DNA of 43,969 bases from Brachyspira pilosicoli (lineage in GTDB: Bacteria > Spirochaetota > Brachyspiria > Brachyspirales > Brachyspiraceae), in contig NZ_JAWLPU010000005.1 of the NCBI RefSeq assembly GCF_036997485.1, forward strand, positions 1-43,969, in the 5' to 3' direction. Shown piece by piece: positions 1 to 9,487 of this stretch. The notes under the pieces were generated by a model that was not told the DNA's origin, searched no databases, and was given only the letters and a program-made list of their open reading frames with translations. The translations under genes and the position numbers were made by a program. Numbering within the stretch: the first letter of the stretch is position 1; the number at the start of each line of letters is the position of its first letter.

Positions 1-1
1 T

Positions 2-3000
2 GTAGATAATTACAGAGAAGGCGATATAAATAGATTATTGTCAGAATTGGAAGAAGCTAAAAACAGCATAGAAAACTACATAAAAGATACAGACAGTAAG
101 AAAGAAGAGTTATTGTCTTCTATGATGAATGAGTTAGAGTCAAAAGAAAAAGCTCTATATGATAGATTGGAAGAGTCAAAAGCTGCTATAGAAAGCTATA
201 TAAAAGATACAGACAGTAAGAAAGAAGAGTTATTATCTTCTATGATGAATGAGTTAGAAAGAAAAGAGAAAGCTATATACGATAGGTTAGAAGAGAGAGT
301 TGGCAGTGTAGAGAGTAAGATATCATCATTAGATGAAAAAATAAGCAATGGTATAAGTAAAGACTTAGAAGGTTTCTATAACAGCCTAAATGAAGCTGTA
401 AATAACTATAAATCAGAGATAAGCAGTTTAGAAGCTAATAGTGCCGAGTTAAGCACTGATACTCTAAACAAAATTAGTGAAGAAGTTAAAAATAGCTATG
501 AGAATTATGTAAAAGATTTAGAAGAAGTTTACAATAATTCAGTATCCTTGTTAGAAGAGTATTCAAATAATTTGAAAGATGAGTTAGAGGCTCTTAGAGA
601 AGAAAATACAGAAGCAGATAAAAATTACATTAATGAGTATTTAGAAGAGTATTCAAGTAGTTTAAAAGATGAATTGAATACTTTAAGAGAAGAGAGCAGA
701 GAATCTGATAAGAATTATGTAAACGAATATTTAGAAGAGTATTCAAATAGCTTAAGAGAAGAGATAGAGCGTATTAGAGAGGAGAATGCAGATAAGAATT
801 ATATTGATGAATATTTACAAGAATATTTAAACAATATAGATTCAAAAATAGAAGATAAGTTTAATGTATTAAACAAAGCAAAAGAAGAATTAGACAATAT
901 AATAAAAAATAGCTTTGATGAACTAAACAGCAATTTAAATGATACTATAAGCAAAATAAATGAAAATACTCTTAATCAAAATGAAAGAATATCTTTGGTA
1001 GAGAGCAGACTAAATGATTATGCTGAACAAATGTCTAAAGTAGATGAAAAAGAAAGATTGTTGTATGAATATTTAGATTCAAAAATATCAGAACTTAAAA
1101 CAGAATATGAGTCTGTAGGCAAATCTTATGAAGATAAATTCTCAAATATAGAAAGCTCTATATTAAATGATGAGCAAGTAGCTTTATTGAGAGATGAGTT
1201 TGCTAATTTCAAAAATTCTATTTTAGAATCTGAAAAAACAGATATTCCAAATATTTTTGAAGAGCTAAAAAATCAATTTGAAGAATCATTTGATTTATTT
1301 ACAAAAGAAATATTAGAGAGAGTATCTGATTCAGAAACTATGATTTCTAATATGCAAGATACAATAGAAGATGAAAAAAATAACATATTAGATAAAATAG
1401 AGAATTTTAAATTTGAATTAGAAGCTTTGAAAAACAATGATGCTTTAAATGAATTGGAACAGGAGAGAATAAAATTACAAGATACATTTAATTCTCTAAA
1501 AGCAGATTTTAATAAGCTTGATGAATTAGAAAATGAAGTTTACTTATTAAAAAATAATTTAGAAGGTGTTGATGGTAATTTAAGAATTGATGTAGACAGA
1601 TTATTTGAAGAGATATCTGAGTTTAAATATTCATTGGAATATAAAATAGATACATTAGAAGATAATAGTGTTTCTAAAGAATATTTTGATGAAGAGAAAG
1701 AGAAGCTTTATTCTTTATATGATGAAGTAAATTCTCTTAATGATGAGTTTAAAGAAAATATCAATAATAGAGTTTCTTATTTCGAGGATAATTTATCAGA
1801 TCCAAGCAGAATATTAAAACTTTATGAAGATGCTATTACTCCAGAAGTAAATAATTTGAAAAATGAGATAATATCAAGTTTAAAAGAACAAATTGATGAA
1901 GTAGAAAATGGCATATCTATTTGGAAAGATGATAGCTTATATAATTTGCTTGAACAATTAAAAGAAGCAAAAAATAATATCGAATCATTTATAGATAGCA
2001 CAAATGATAGAAAAGAATCTATTGTAGAAGATATAGTAAATGCTGTTAGAGAACAAATAGAAGATAGAGAAAATGAGTTAAACAAATCATTAGAATCTAG
2101 AATAGGCTCTATTAATGATAAAGTTAATGATTTAGAAAACAAATTAACTTCTGACATTAACAGATTTAATAATATGATAACTGATGCTATAGACAAATAT
2201 GAAGATGAACTCAAAAATATAGAAAGCTATAGATTAGAAGAATCATCTTCTGTAATGAAAGATATAGATGATATAGGTAAAAATATTATATCTAACTATG
2301 AAAGCTATAGAGAGTTATTGAATAGTGCTTATGAAAATAATTATAAGTCTTTAGAAGAGCTTTGCAATAACTTGAAAATGGAAATAGAAAATGCTAAGTT
2401 AGATACTAATAAAGGCTATATTGATGTATATTTAAATGATTATACTTCTAAAATAGACTCCAAATTAAAAGAGCAGATGGATAGTATTGAAAAAAGCAAA
2501 GAGACTTTAGATAATATTATTACAGATTCATTAAATGATTTGAATGAAAATATAAATAATGCTATGTCTAAAGTAATGGAGAGTTCAGAGGATAAGATTA
2601 ATGATTTTATAAATAGCAGAGAATTAGAATTAGTAAATAAAATTTCTTCTTATGAGAATAATACAATCAGTAAAGATGAATTATCTGAAGAGTTAAGAAA
2701 AATAGAGGAGAGTTTTGAACTATTTAAGTCTAATAATAATGATATATTCAATACTCTTGAAGAATACAAATCAAAGATATCTAATATAGCTCTTGGTTTA
2801 TCTGATATTGAAGATAATAATTTGAATTTTACAAGCAGATTAGAGAAACGCATAGAGTTCTTTGAAGATTCTTGGGGTAATGGAGAGAAAATAAAAGAAT
2901 TATATTCAGATTTTATAAATGAAAAAGCAGATAATTTTAAATCTGATTTAGAGTTTAAATTTAGAGATTCATTTAAAGAGTTTAATTCTAAGATAGATAA

Positions 3001-6000
3001 TATTGAAAAGAGCTTTAATGAAAATATAAATTCAATAATAGAAAACTTAGATAAAGAAAATCTTACTTCAAATGAAAAGATAGAAAATATATCAAAAGCT
3101 CTAAATAATTTAAAATCTGATATAGAAGACAAGATAATTTCTTTTGAAGAGTCTAATAATAAATCAAAAGAGTTATTTAATAACAAGCTTTCTACTTTTG
3201 AAAATAAGATGGAAGCCTTTGAAGATAGAATAAAAGATGTAGAAGATAGTCAGCATTATTTGAATAATGATATATCTCAATATGTAAATAGGTTAGATAA
3301 AGTATTGAATGATTATGAAGAAGCTATTGATACTAAAATAAATAATCTAAAAAATAGTTTGTCAAATGATAGCGGACATATAGAACATAATTTAATTTCT
3401 TCTTTAGAGCTTTCTAATGAACTTGCTAAAGACAAGAAAGAATTATTAGATTCAATATATGAGCTTAAGAAAGATGTTTATGATACTATAGAGAAAAAAG
3501 ATGCTCAGATGAATGAAGAGTTCTCTAAGTTTAAAACAGAAATTATTGCTTCAATACCTAGCATGCAGGAGCTTAGCGATTTATTTGTTTCAGAAAAAGA
3601 GGAGAGAGCTAATGAGTTTGAAGAGTTTAGAAAAGAGATGTTAGATTCTTATTCAGAAAACAAAAACTTTGCTGAGATGTTTGAAGAGGAGAAAAATAAA
3701 TTTATAGAAGAATTAGATAATTTTAAATCTGCTGTTAGAGTAGAATATATGTCTAATGCTGATAAGATAGAAGCTTTCAAAGATGAATATTTGAAAAACT
3801 TTAACGATATGCTTGATAAGGAAAAAGCTAATTTACATTATGCTTTAACTGAAATAAGAAAAGAGATTGAGGGATTAAAAGATAATTCTGTTTCTTTAGA
3901 TAAATTTGAAGAGCTTATGTCTGAATATAAAGGTAATATTGCTTCTTCTATAGATGATACAAAAGAAAAATTATCTTCAAATATTTCAGATAAAGATTAT
4001 GTGTCAAAATTATTTGATGAAGAGATAGCTAATATTAATAAAACTATAGAAGAATTTAGAAAAGACTTAGAAGAAAATTATTCTCCTACAGATGTTATAG
4101 CTGAGATTTTATCAAAAGAACAAGTTAATTTTGAAAATAAATTATCTGATTTAAAAGAGTCTATGCTTAAAGATATTCCAAGTTTAGAAGATATAAGTAA
4201 TATATTTGTTGAAGAGAAGATGTCTTTGAGAGAAGAGTTTGCTTCATTAAAAGATGATATAGAATCTAAACTTCAAGATAATAACTATTTTGAAGATATT
4301 GCTGAAAAGCAAAAGGCTGATATAAAAAATAATTTTGCTATGCTTCAAGAAGAAGTAGTTGGCAATATTAATAATTATAGAGATAACATGATAAATGATA
4401 TTTCTAACTTTAGAGATGAGTTTGCTAATAAACTTTCTTTTATAGAGGAATTAGCTAATAGTTTATTACAAGAGAGAGAGAGAATTGCTTTAGAGGTAGA
4501 GGATATTAGATTAAAGTATGAAACAGGTACTTTATATTCTGATGATGCTATAAATAGTATGGAAAGCGATAGAAATAGACTAATTAATGAGTTTATTAAT
4601 TTTAGAAAATCTATATTAGAGCTTATAAGAGAACAAGATGAGGCTATGAAAGTTTTAAATGATGAGAAAATGAGCATTATTGATAATATAGATGAGCTAA
4701 ACAAAAAAGTTTCTTTAGATTTAATAAGCAAAGATGATGCTATTTCTTTAATAGATGAACAGAAAAAAGAGATATTAGATGTACTTGAAAACTTTAAAGG
4801 TGATTCTATAGAAGCTGATTTCAAATATATGACAGAAGAGTTGAGAGATGATATTATCAAAGTATTTGAAGAGTCTAATGAAGCTTTCAGAAAACGTATA
4901 GAAGCAAGAATAGAACATTTTGAAGATGCTTATTCAGAGCCAGAAAAAATCAAAGAGTTTTACAGAGATGCTATAGAGGCTGAAGTTGATAATATTAAAG
5001 AGAGTGCTTCTCATATATTATTAGATATTACTGGCAATGTTGAAAAAGTTAAGAAACATATAGATGATATAGAAAATGAAAAAGTAAAATCTATAATAGA
5101 GAGAATAGATAATGCTCAAAATGAAATAGATGCTATAGTTGATACTATTAAAGTTAATTTGAAAGAGCAGGAAAATGAGATAAGATTATTAAGTCAATCT
5201 CAAAAATTAATATCTCAAGACATAGAAAATGTACGCAAAGAGAGAGAAGCTTTAATAGAGATGGTAAAAAATAGCGATGTTAATATAAACAATAAGATTG
5301 ACAGCTTAACATCTGCTGTTATTGAGGCTTCAGATAATGCTTCTCAAAGAATAGCTGAGAAAGAATTAGAATTTAATATAAAGATAAGAGAAGTTGAAGA
5401 ATATATATCTTCTATGGAAGAGAAAATTATTAATGAAAATAATGAGCATTTAGATAAATCTAAAGAGGCTGTTAATAATTTACTTGCTTCATTTAATGAG
5501 AGTATATTAAAAGAAACTAATGATTTAACTCCTCATATAATGAAAATTGTAAATGAGTTTGTTAATAATGAGATGAAGAAGTTTGAGAGATTCAATGATG
5601 TTAAACAGGCTATAGATGAGGTAGAGTTAACTATTGGTGAAAAGATAGATGAAACTTTCAAATTGATGAATGCTAAGTTAGATGATACTACTAAAGAGTT
5701 AAGAGATAATATGTCTTCTTATCAAGATGAGCTTTTAAGTGAATTAAGAAACAAGTTTAATAATGAAACTAACAGAAGCATAGAAGAAGTAAAAGCTATG
5801 CATGAGGAAGAAGTTACAAAATTAAAAGATATGTATCTTGAAACAGAAAAGTATTATACTGACAGACAGGAAAGAAGCAAAGAAGATATTGTAGCTTTAT
5901 TTGAAAATACTTATAAAGAATGGCAGGATAAGATTAATTCACTTTATAGTGAGTTAGAGTCAACAAAAGAGAGTATGCATTCTTCTATTGACACTCTTTT

Positions 6001-7885
6001 AGAAGATTTACAAAATGCTGTTAGTGCTAAAGAAGAGTTTAATAAATCTTTAGAAGATAATAAAGATAAGTTAAGAGATGTAGAAGAGAAGATGAATAAC
6101 TTACAAAATGAGTTCTCTCCTTCTATAGAAAAACTTCAAACTATAGTTGAAGAGAAGGCATTGGAGTTGCAAAGTAAAATTGAGTTGTATTCTAAAGATA
6201 TAGAAGAAGAGGGCAATAAGTTTAAAGACAGACTTGAAGAGCTTTCTTCTAATGCTAAAACTTCTTTAGACAATAAAGTTGAGGAATTCGATTCTATAAT
6301 AGAGAATGTTACTAATAGAATAAATGAGCTTTTAGAAGACAAGAATACTCAATTTGATGAATTGAGAACTCAGTATGAAGATATTTCTATTTCATTGTTA
6401 GAATTGAGAGAGTCTATATCTGATGCTGTAAATGAGAGAATAAATGAGGCTAATAGCATTATTGAAGAGGGAGTTGCTAATATAGAACAATCTGCTAATG
6501 ATAAATATGATAAATATATAGCTAGACTTAACTCTAATATGGAGCAGACTTTATCACTGCTTATGAATGATGCTAAAGAGTATGTACAGAATGCTAAAGA
6601 AGAGATATTAAAAGTTCAGTCTTCAAATTTAGATGTTTATGATGAGAGACTTGCAGGTATGAAAAATATTATGTCTGCTTTAGAGGAGGATATAGCTAAG
6701 TATTCTAGTGAGATAGATGCGAGATTGGAAGATATCAATTTGAAGTATGAAGATAAAACTAATGTTATACTCAAAGATTTAGATTCAAGAACTGATAACT
6801 TAACTGAGAAATTAAATGATGTGGTTAATTCTATAGATAAGATGCTTGATGATAAAACTTATGATATAAACAGTGAGTATGAAACATTAAAGATACAGAT
6901 AGAAAATATAGCTAAAGACATAAATAAATATATGGATACTGTAAAAGTATTTGATAAAGCAGAAGAGATGGCACATTTTATTAAAGATGATGTTGCTAAA
7001 TTGGACGTTTTAGTTAATGATACTAAAAATACAGTTTATGATATGAATAAAACTATGTCTGAGTTTGGCGAGCTAAAAAATATGCATGATACTATATTAG
7101 AATATGCTGATATTATTAGAAAAGAAAAAGAGAGCTTGAAGGACACAAAAGAGAAAGTAGATATGCTTGTAGAGATGTCTGAAGAGGTGCAAAATAAGTT
7201 CATGCAAATAGCAGAAAGTAACTCTATGATAGAAAATACTCAAGAGGGTATAAAAGTTGTTATTGATATAGCTTCTCAGATAGAAAATAAACTTTCTATT
7301 ATTAATGATAAAGAAGAGCAGGCTAATACTATATTAGAAAAAGTTAATATAGCTGATAATGAATCTGATGATATATTACAAAAAATTGATACTATAAAAT
7401 CAGCTATGCTTGATATAGAAGATACTAGAAGAGAGTTTTCTGATAAGATGTTTGCTTTAGAGAGAGATATAGCTAAGATAGATAAGAATGACGAAAAAGT
7501 TCAGAAGTTCTTTAGCAAGTTGGAAGAGCTTAATGTTATTATAGAAGAGATACAGAATCAGAGAGAGAATTTAAAATATATGAAGAAGCAGTATGAGGAT
7601 TATGATAACAATATAGTAAAAAATCTTGAGAGAGCTGAATATTTTGTTCGTTATTTAGAGACTCTATTGGATAACGCTGAGAAGTATGTTAATGATGCGG
7701 GTAAGAGTTTAACTAAGAGAGCTAAAACTACTACTAAGATTAATGATAAGAAAGAAAACATTATTATTAATATGTATAAGCAGGGTTGGAAATATGATGA
7801 GATAGTAAAGAATACTTCTTATGACAGAGATGAGGTTGAGAGAGTGATAAAAAAATGGAAAGATGAATCAGCAAGGGGATATTAA
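2..7885 (+). CDS. Giant repetitive coiled-coil protein, 5' end outside window (SpiroCoCo-like)
   Basis: Over 2,600 residues are visible and the frame stays open to the left edge, so the gene starts upstream; the TTG at 38 is only an internal codon. The product is almost entirely charged, Glu/Lys/Asp/Asn/Ser-rich heptad-like helix with no signal peptide or clear membrane span, which suggests a cytoplasmic filament or scaffold. The N-terminal part has two near-identical 40-residue repeats (47-286) and three 30-residue repeats (551-814). A breaker motif of the form FED...Y.D..I recurs near 1769, 2849 and 4907. The last ~45 residues (about 7740-7870) form a compact helix-turn-helix-like unit with the sequence GWKYDEIVKNTSYDRDEVER. 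Long spirochaete coiled-coil proteins of the SpiroCoCo type are the closest family I know, but this assignment is from memory of architecture. Function is unknown; a structural role in cell shape or the cytoplasmic cytoskeleton is inference. Confidence 0.8.
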   Translation, partial: VDNYREGDINRLLSELEEAKNSIENYIKDTDSKKEELLSSMMNELESKEKALYDRLEESKAAIESYIKDTDSKKEELLSSMMNELERKEKAIYDRLEERVGSVESKISSLDEKISNGISKDLEGFYNSLNEAVNNYKSEISSLEANSAELSTDTLNKISEEVKNSYENYVKDLEEVYNNSVSLLEEYSNNLKDELEALREENTEADKNYINEYLEEYSSSLKDELNTLREESRESDKNYVNEYLEEYSNSLREEIERIREENADKNYIDEYLQEYLNNIDSKIEDKFNVLNKAKEELDNIIKNSFDELNSNLNDTISKINENTLNQNERISLVESRLNDYAEQMSKVDEKERLLYEYLDSKISELKTEYESVGKSYEDKFSNIESSILNDEQVALLRDEFANFKNSILESEKTDIPNIFEELKNQFEESFDLFTKEILERVSDSETMISNMQDTIEDEKNNILDKIENFKFELEALKNNDALNELEQERIKLQDTFNSLKADFNKLDELENEVYLLKNNLEGVDGNLRIDVDRLFEEISEFKYSLEYKIDTLEDNSVSKEYFDEEKEKLYSLYDEVNSLNDEFKENINNRVSYFEDNLSDPSRILKLYEDAITPEVNNLKNEIISSLKEQIDEVENGISIWKDDSLYNLLEQLKEAKNNIESFIDSTNDRKESIVEDIVNAVREQIEDRENELNKSLESRIGSINDKVNDLENKLTSDINRFNNMITDAIDKYEDELKNIESYRLEESSSVMKDIDDIGKNIISNYESYRELLNSAYENNYKSLEELCNNLKMEIENAKLDTNKGYIDVYLNDYTSKIDSKLKEQMDSIEKSKETLDNIITDSLNDLNENINNAMSKVMESSEDKINDFINSRELELVNKISSYENNTISKDELSEELRKIEESFELFKSNNNDIFNTLEEYKSKISNIALGLSDIEDNNLNFTSRLEKRIEFFEDSWGNGEKIKELYSDFINEKADNFKSDLEFKFRDSFKEFNSKIDNIEKSFNENINSIIENLDKENLTSNEKIENISKALNNLKSDIEDKIISFEESNNKSKELFNNKLSTFENKMEAFEDRIKDVEDSQHYLNNDISQYVNRLDKVLNDYEEAIDTKINNLKNSLSNDSGHIEHNLISSLELSNELAKDKKELLDSIYELKKDVYDTIEKKDAQMNEEFSKFKTEIIASIPSMQELSDLFVSEKEERANEFEEFRKEMLDSYSENKNFAEMFEEEKNKFIEELDNFKSAVRVEYMSNADKIEAFKDEYLKNFNDMLDKEKANLHYALTEIRKEIEGLKDNSVSLDKFEELMSEYKGNIASSIDDTKEKLSSNISDKDYVSKLFDEEIANINKTIEEFRKDLEENYSPTDVIAEILSKEQVNFENKLSDLKESMLKDIPSLEDISNIFVEEKMSLREEFASLKDDIESKLQDNNYFEDIAEKQKADIKNNFAMLQEEVVGNINNYRDNMINDISNFRDEFANKLSFIEELANSLLQERERIALEVEDIRLKYETGTLYSDDAINSMESDRNRLINEFINFRKSILELIREQDEAMKVLNDEKMSIIDNIDELNKKVSLDLISKDDAISLIDEQKKEILDVLENFKGDSIEADFKYMTEELRDDIIKVFEESNEAFRKRIEARIEHFEDAYSEPEKIKEFYRDAIEAEVDNIKESASHILLDITGNVEKVKKHIDDIENEKVKSIIERIDNAQNEIDAIVDTIKVNLKEQENEIRLLSQSQKLISQDIENVRKEREALIEMVKNSDVNINNKIDSLTSAVIEASDNASQRIAEKELEFNIKIREVEEYISSMEEKIINENNEHLDKSKEAVNNLLASFNESILKETNDLTPHIMKIVNEFVNNEMKKFERFNDVKQAIDEVELTIGEKIDETFKLMNAKLDDTTKELRDNMSSYQDELLSELRNKFNNETNRSIEEVKAMHEEEVTKLKDMYLETEKYYTDRQERSKEDIVALFENTYKEWQDKINSLYSELESTKESMHSSIDTLLEDLQNAVSAKEEFNKSLEDNKDKLRDVEEKMNNLQNEFSPSIEKLQTIVEEKALELQSKIELYSKDIEEEGNKFKDRLEELSSNAKTSLDNKVEEFDSIIENVTNRINELLEDKNTQFDELRTQYEDISISLLELRESISDAVNERINEANSIIEEGVANIEQSANDKYDKYIARLNSNMEQTLSLLMNDAKEYVQNAKEEILKVQSSNLDVYDERLAGMKNIMSALEEDIAKYSSEIDARLEDINLKYEDKTNVILKDLDSRTDNLTEKLNDVVNSIDKMLDDKTYDINSEYETLKIQIENIAKDINKYMDTVKVFDKAEEMAHFIKDDVAKLDVLVNDTKNTVYDMNKTMSEFGELKNMHDTILEYADIIRKEKESLKDTKEKVDMLVEMSEEVQNKFMQIAESNSMIENTQEGIKVVIDIASQIENKLSIINDKEEQANTILEKVNIADNESDDILQKIDTIKSAMLDIEDTRREFSDKMFALERDIAKIDKNDEKVQKFFSKLEELNVIIEEIQNQRENLKYMKKQYEDYDNNIVKNLERAEYFVRYLETLLDNAEKYVNDAGKSLTKRAKTTTKINDKKENIIINMYKQGWKYDEIVKNTSYDRDEVERVIKKWKDESARGY
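47..286 (+). repeat. Tandem 120-base repeat (2 copies) inside the coiled-coil gene
   Basis: Two consecutive 120-base units (47-166 and 167-286) encode near-identical 40-residue blocks that share the core YIKDTDSKKEELLSSMMNEL. They are also very similar at the DNA level. A third unit begins with RLEE at about 287 but diverges. The residues before 47 (ending DINRLLSE) resemble the end of a preceding unit, so more copies may lie to the left of the window. Confidence 0.85.
551..814 (+). repeat. Tandem 90-base repeat (3 copies) inside the coiled-coil gene
   Basis: Units at 551-640, 641-730 and 731-814 encode 30, 30 and 28 residues of the pattern LEEYSxxLKDELxxLREE...DKNYxNEY. The third is shortened by two codons. 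A partial fourth begins with LQEYL at 815. Period and phase match whole coiled-coil turns plus a short linker. Confidence 0.8.
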
Positions 7886-8349
7886 TTAAATAAGAGATCT
7901 GGTAAAATATAGTATATAAATAATAAGTCTATAGCTAAAGCAATTTAGTTATAGACTTATTAGTTTATTGGGTATTGTTATTAATGAGTTTTGAATTTAT
8001 TTTAATACCCACCCCATTAAATTTGTTGTATCATATAAAATTTTTTATTTATATTTTTTATAATGCCTTAATTAAAAAAGCACGCCCGCCCAAGTTCTAA
8101 TTAGGTTAAAAACTTATTTTCCGCACGTTAAATAAATTTTATAGTATTATTAAAAATTGTATCTAAAATTAATTTATGTTTTTTATTTTGTTCAGCGTGC
8201 GGTGAATCAGATTTTAAAATTTAAAAAAATTAGCTTTATATAAGAGATATTAAAAAACTATTTGAAATAATAGTAAATTTGTTTATAATCCAAGTATTGA
8301 TTTTAATATAAAAGTTAAAAAATTAGTAAATTAAAATTAAGGAAATAAA
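7886..8349. other. 464-base intergenic region with GC-rich islands
   Basis: No open frame of convincing length or composition is present. Apart from the hairpin at 7921-7962, the region holds a GC-rich island CACGCCCGCCCAAG at 8081-8094 and an inverted pair CCGCACG (8121-8127) / CGTGCGG (8196-8202). These stand out in surrounding sequence that is nearly all A and T. They could belong to a small RNA, a degenerate repeat or a protein-binding region; none of these can be decided here. The final 130 bases are plain AT-rich leader to the gene at 8350, which has an AAGGA ribosome site at 8340-8344. Confidence 0.5.
7921..7962 (+). terminator. Long hairpin after the coiled-coil gene
   Basis: A 19-base-pair stem (7921-7939 with 7944-7962, one G-T pair) closes on a GCAA tetraloop 35 bases after the stop codon. 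The T-run after it is poor (TAGTTTATTG), so it may stabilise the 3' end as much as terminate transcription. Confidence 0.6.
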
Positions 8350-9399
8350 ATGAAAATACTCATAGTGTCTGGATTTTTGGGAGCTGGTAAAACTACTCTT
8401 ATTAAAGAGATGGCTAAAAAGACTAAAAGAGATTTTGTGATAATGGAAAATGAATATGGTGATGTTGACATTGATTCTAATGTGCTTAAAGATGAGGGGA
8501 TGAATATATGGGAACTTACCGAGGGCTGTGTATGCTGTACTATGAAAAAAGATTTTGCTTCTTCAATACTTACTATTGCTAATTCTTTGGACCCTGAATA
8601 TTTAATAGTTGAGCCTACTGGTGTTGCAAAGCTTAGTAACATAATAAAAAATATAAAACAAATTGAATATGATAGGATTACATTATTAAAGCCAATCACT
8701 ATAATAGACGGAAATGCTTTTGATTCTTTTATTTCTTCTTATGATGATATTTATATTGATCAGCTTATAAACACTTCAAAGATTATCGTATCAAAAATGG
8801 AGAGTAAGGATAAAGAGGACAATGAAGAGCTTGTAGAGAAAATTAAAAATATATTGAAAAAAAATGATAGGGATATTGATATAATTTCTGAGCATTATTC
8901 TAATAAGGATAAAGATTTTTGGGAGGCTATATTAAAAAACTTTTTAGATGAGAAATATGCTTTAAAAGAATCTTTAAATAAAAATACAGAAGAATATATG
9001 CCTGATTCTATAAGTATGAAAGGCTGCAGTGTGGGAAGTGAGGGTGAGTTTATGCTGCTCATTGAAGACATTATACATGGAAGGTTTGGATATGTGGCTC
9101 GTTCTAAGGGTTTTATAAAATGCGGGGAAGCTGTTTTAAGATATGATGTTGTGGGGGATAGATATGCTGTTACAGGTGCTAGCGAAGATGATGAACTTGA
9201 AATAGTGTTTATAGGAAAAGATTTAAATAGAAGTTTGCTTAGAGAAATATTTCAGCCTGTTTATAGAGATAACATAAAAAGAAAAGAAGATAATCATCAT
9301 GAAGAACATCATCACCATGACGGAGAGTGCTGTCATAGTGAAGAGCGTTGTCATGACGAAAAATGCTATCATTATGATGAAGAGCACCATCATCATTAA
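8350..9399 (+). CDS. COG0523/CobW-family GTP-dependent metallochaperone with His/Cys-rich tail
   Basis: This is a G3E-class P-loop GTPase of 349 residues. Walker A GFLGAGKTT lies at residues 8-16, the metal-binding GCVCC motif at about 59-63 (Cys60, 62, 63), and VEPTG is the switch region near residue 90. The CobW C-terminal domain follows at about 230-315. The last ~35 residues hold many His and several Cys residues (for example HHEEHHHHDGECCHS), a likely metal reservoir or sensor. Family members load or supply zinc, cobalt or nickel; a tail of this kind favours zinc or nickel, but the metal cannot be read from sequence. No clear Zur-type palindrome was seen upstream. A lipoprotein gene follows after a short hairpin. 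Family assignment is firm; client protein and metal are unknown. Confidence 0.9.
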   Translation: MKILIVSGFLGAGKTTLIKEMAKKTKRDFVIMENEYGDVDIDSNVLKDEGMNIWELTEGCVCCTMKKDFASSILTIANSLDPEYLIVEPTGVAKLSNIIKNIKQIEYDRITLLKPITIIDGNAFDSFISSYDDIYIDQLINTSKIIVSKMESKDKEDNEELVEKIKNILKKNDRDIDIISEHYSNKDKDFWEAILKNFLDEKYALKESLNKNTEEYMPDSISMKGCSVGSEGEFMLLIEDIIHGRFGYVARSKGFIKCGEAVLRYDVVGDRYAVTGASEDDELEIVFIGKDLNRSLLREIFQPVYRDNIKRKEDNHHEEHHHHDGECCHSEERCHDEKCYHYDEEHHHH

Positions 9400-9421
9400 A
9401 GCGTAAAAATAATGCTTTTTA
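9398..9421 (+). terminator. Short rho-independent-type terminator after the metallochaperone
   Basis: A 7-base-pair stem (9398-9404 with 9412-9418, one G-T pair) with a 7-base loop runs into a T-tract at 9416-9421. It overlaps the stop codon of the upstream gene. Confidence 0.5.
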
Positions 9422-9429
9422 TAAATAAT

Positions 9430-9458
9430 TTGTAATAAAAAAATATTTATGTTAGAAT
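9430..9458 (+). promoter_or_regulatory. Predicted sigma-70-type promoter for the lipoprotein gene
   Basis: TTGTAA at 9430-9435 and TAGAAT at 9453-9458 are separated by 17 bases, about 30 bases before the start at 9488. Confidence 0.45.
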
Positions 9459-9487
9459 TAATACAATTATATAAAAAGGATAAAAAA

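Noticed and set aside
1822-6342. Several long minus-strand open frames opposite the coiled-coil gene
   Set aside because: They are Ser/Leu/Ile-rich mirror images of the Glu/Lys/Asp/Asn codons of the real gene, with no ribosome sites and no family features.
8211-8349. Possible metal riboswitch or Zur operator before the COG0523 gene
   Set aside because: No recognised riboswitch structure or Zur-like palindrome could be made out in the AT-rich leader.
9449-9487. Upstream ATG giving a 13-residue longer lipoprotein
   Set aside because: It has no ribosome site, lies in the predicted promoter, and would bury the lipoprotein signal peptide behind a charged segment.
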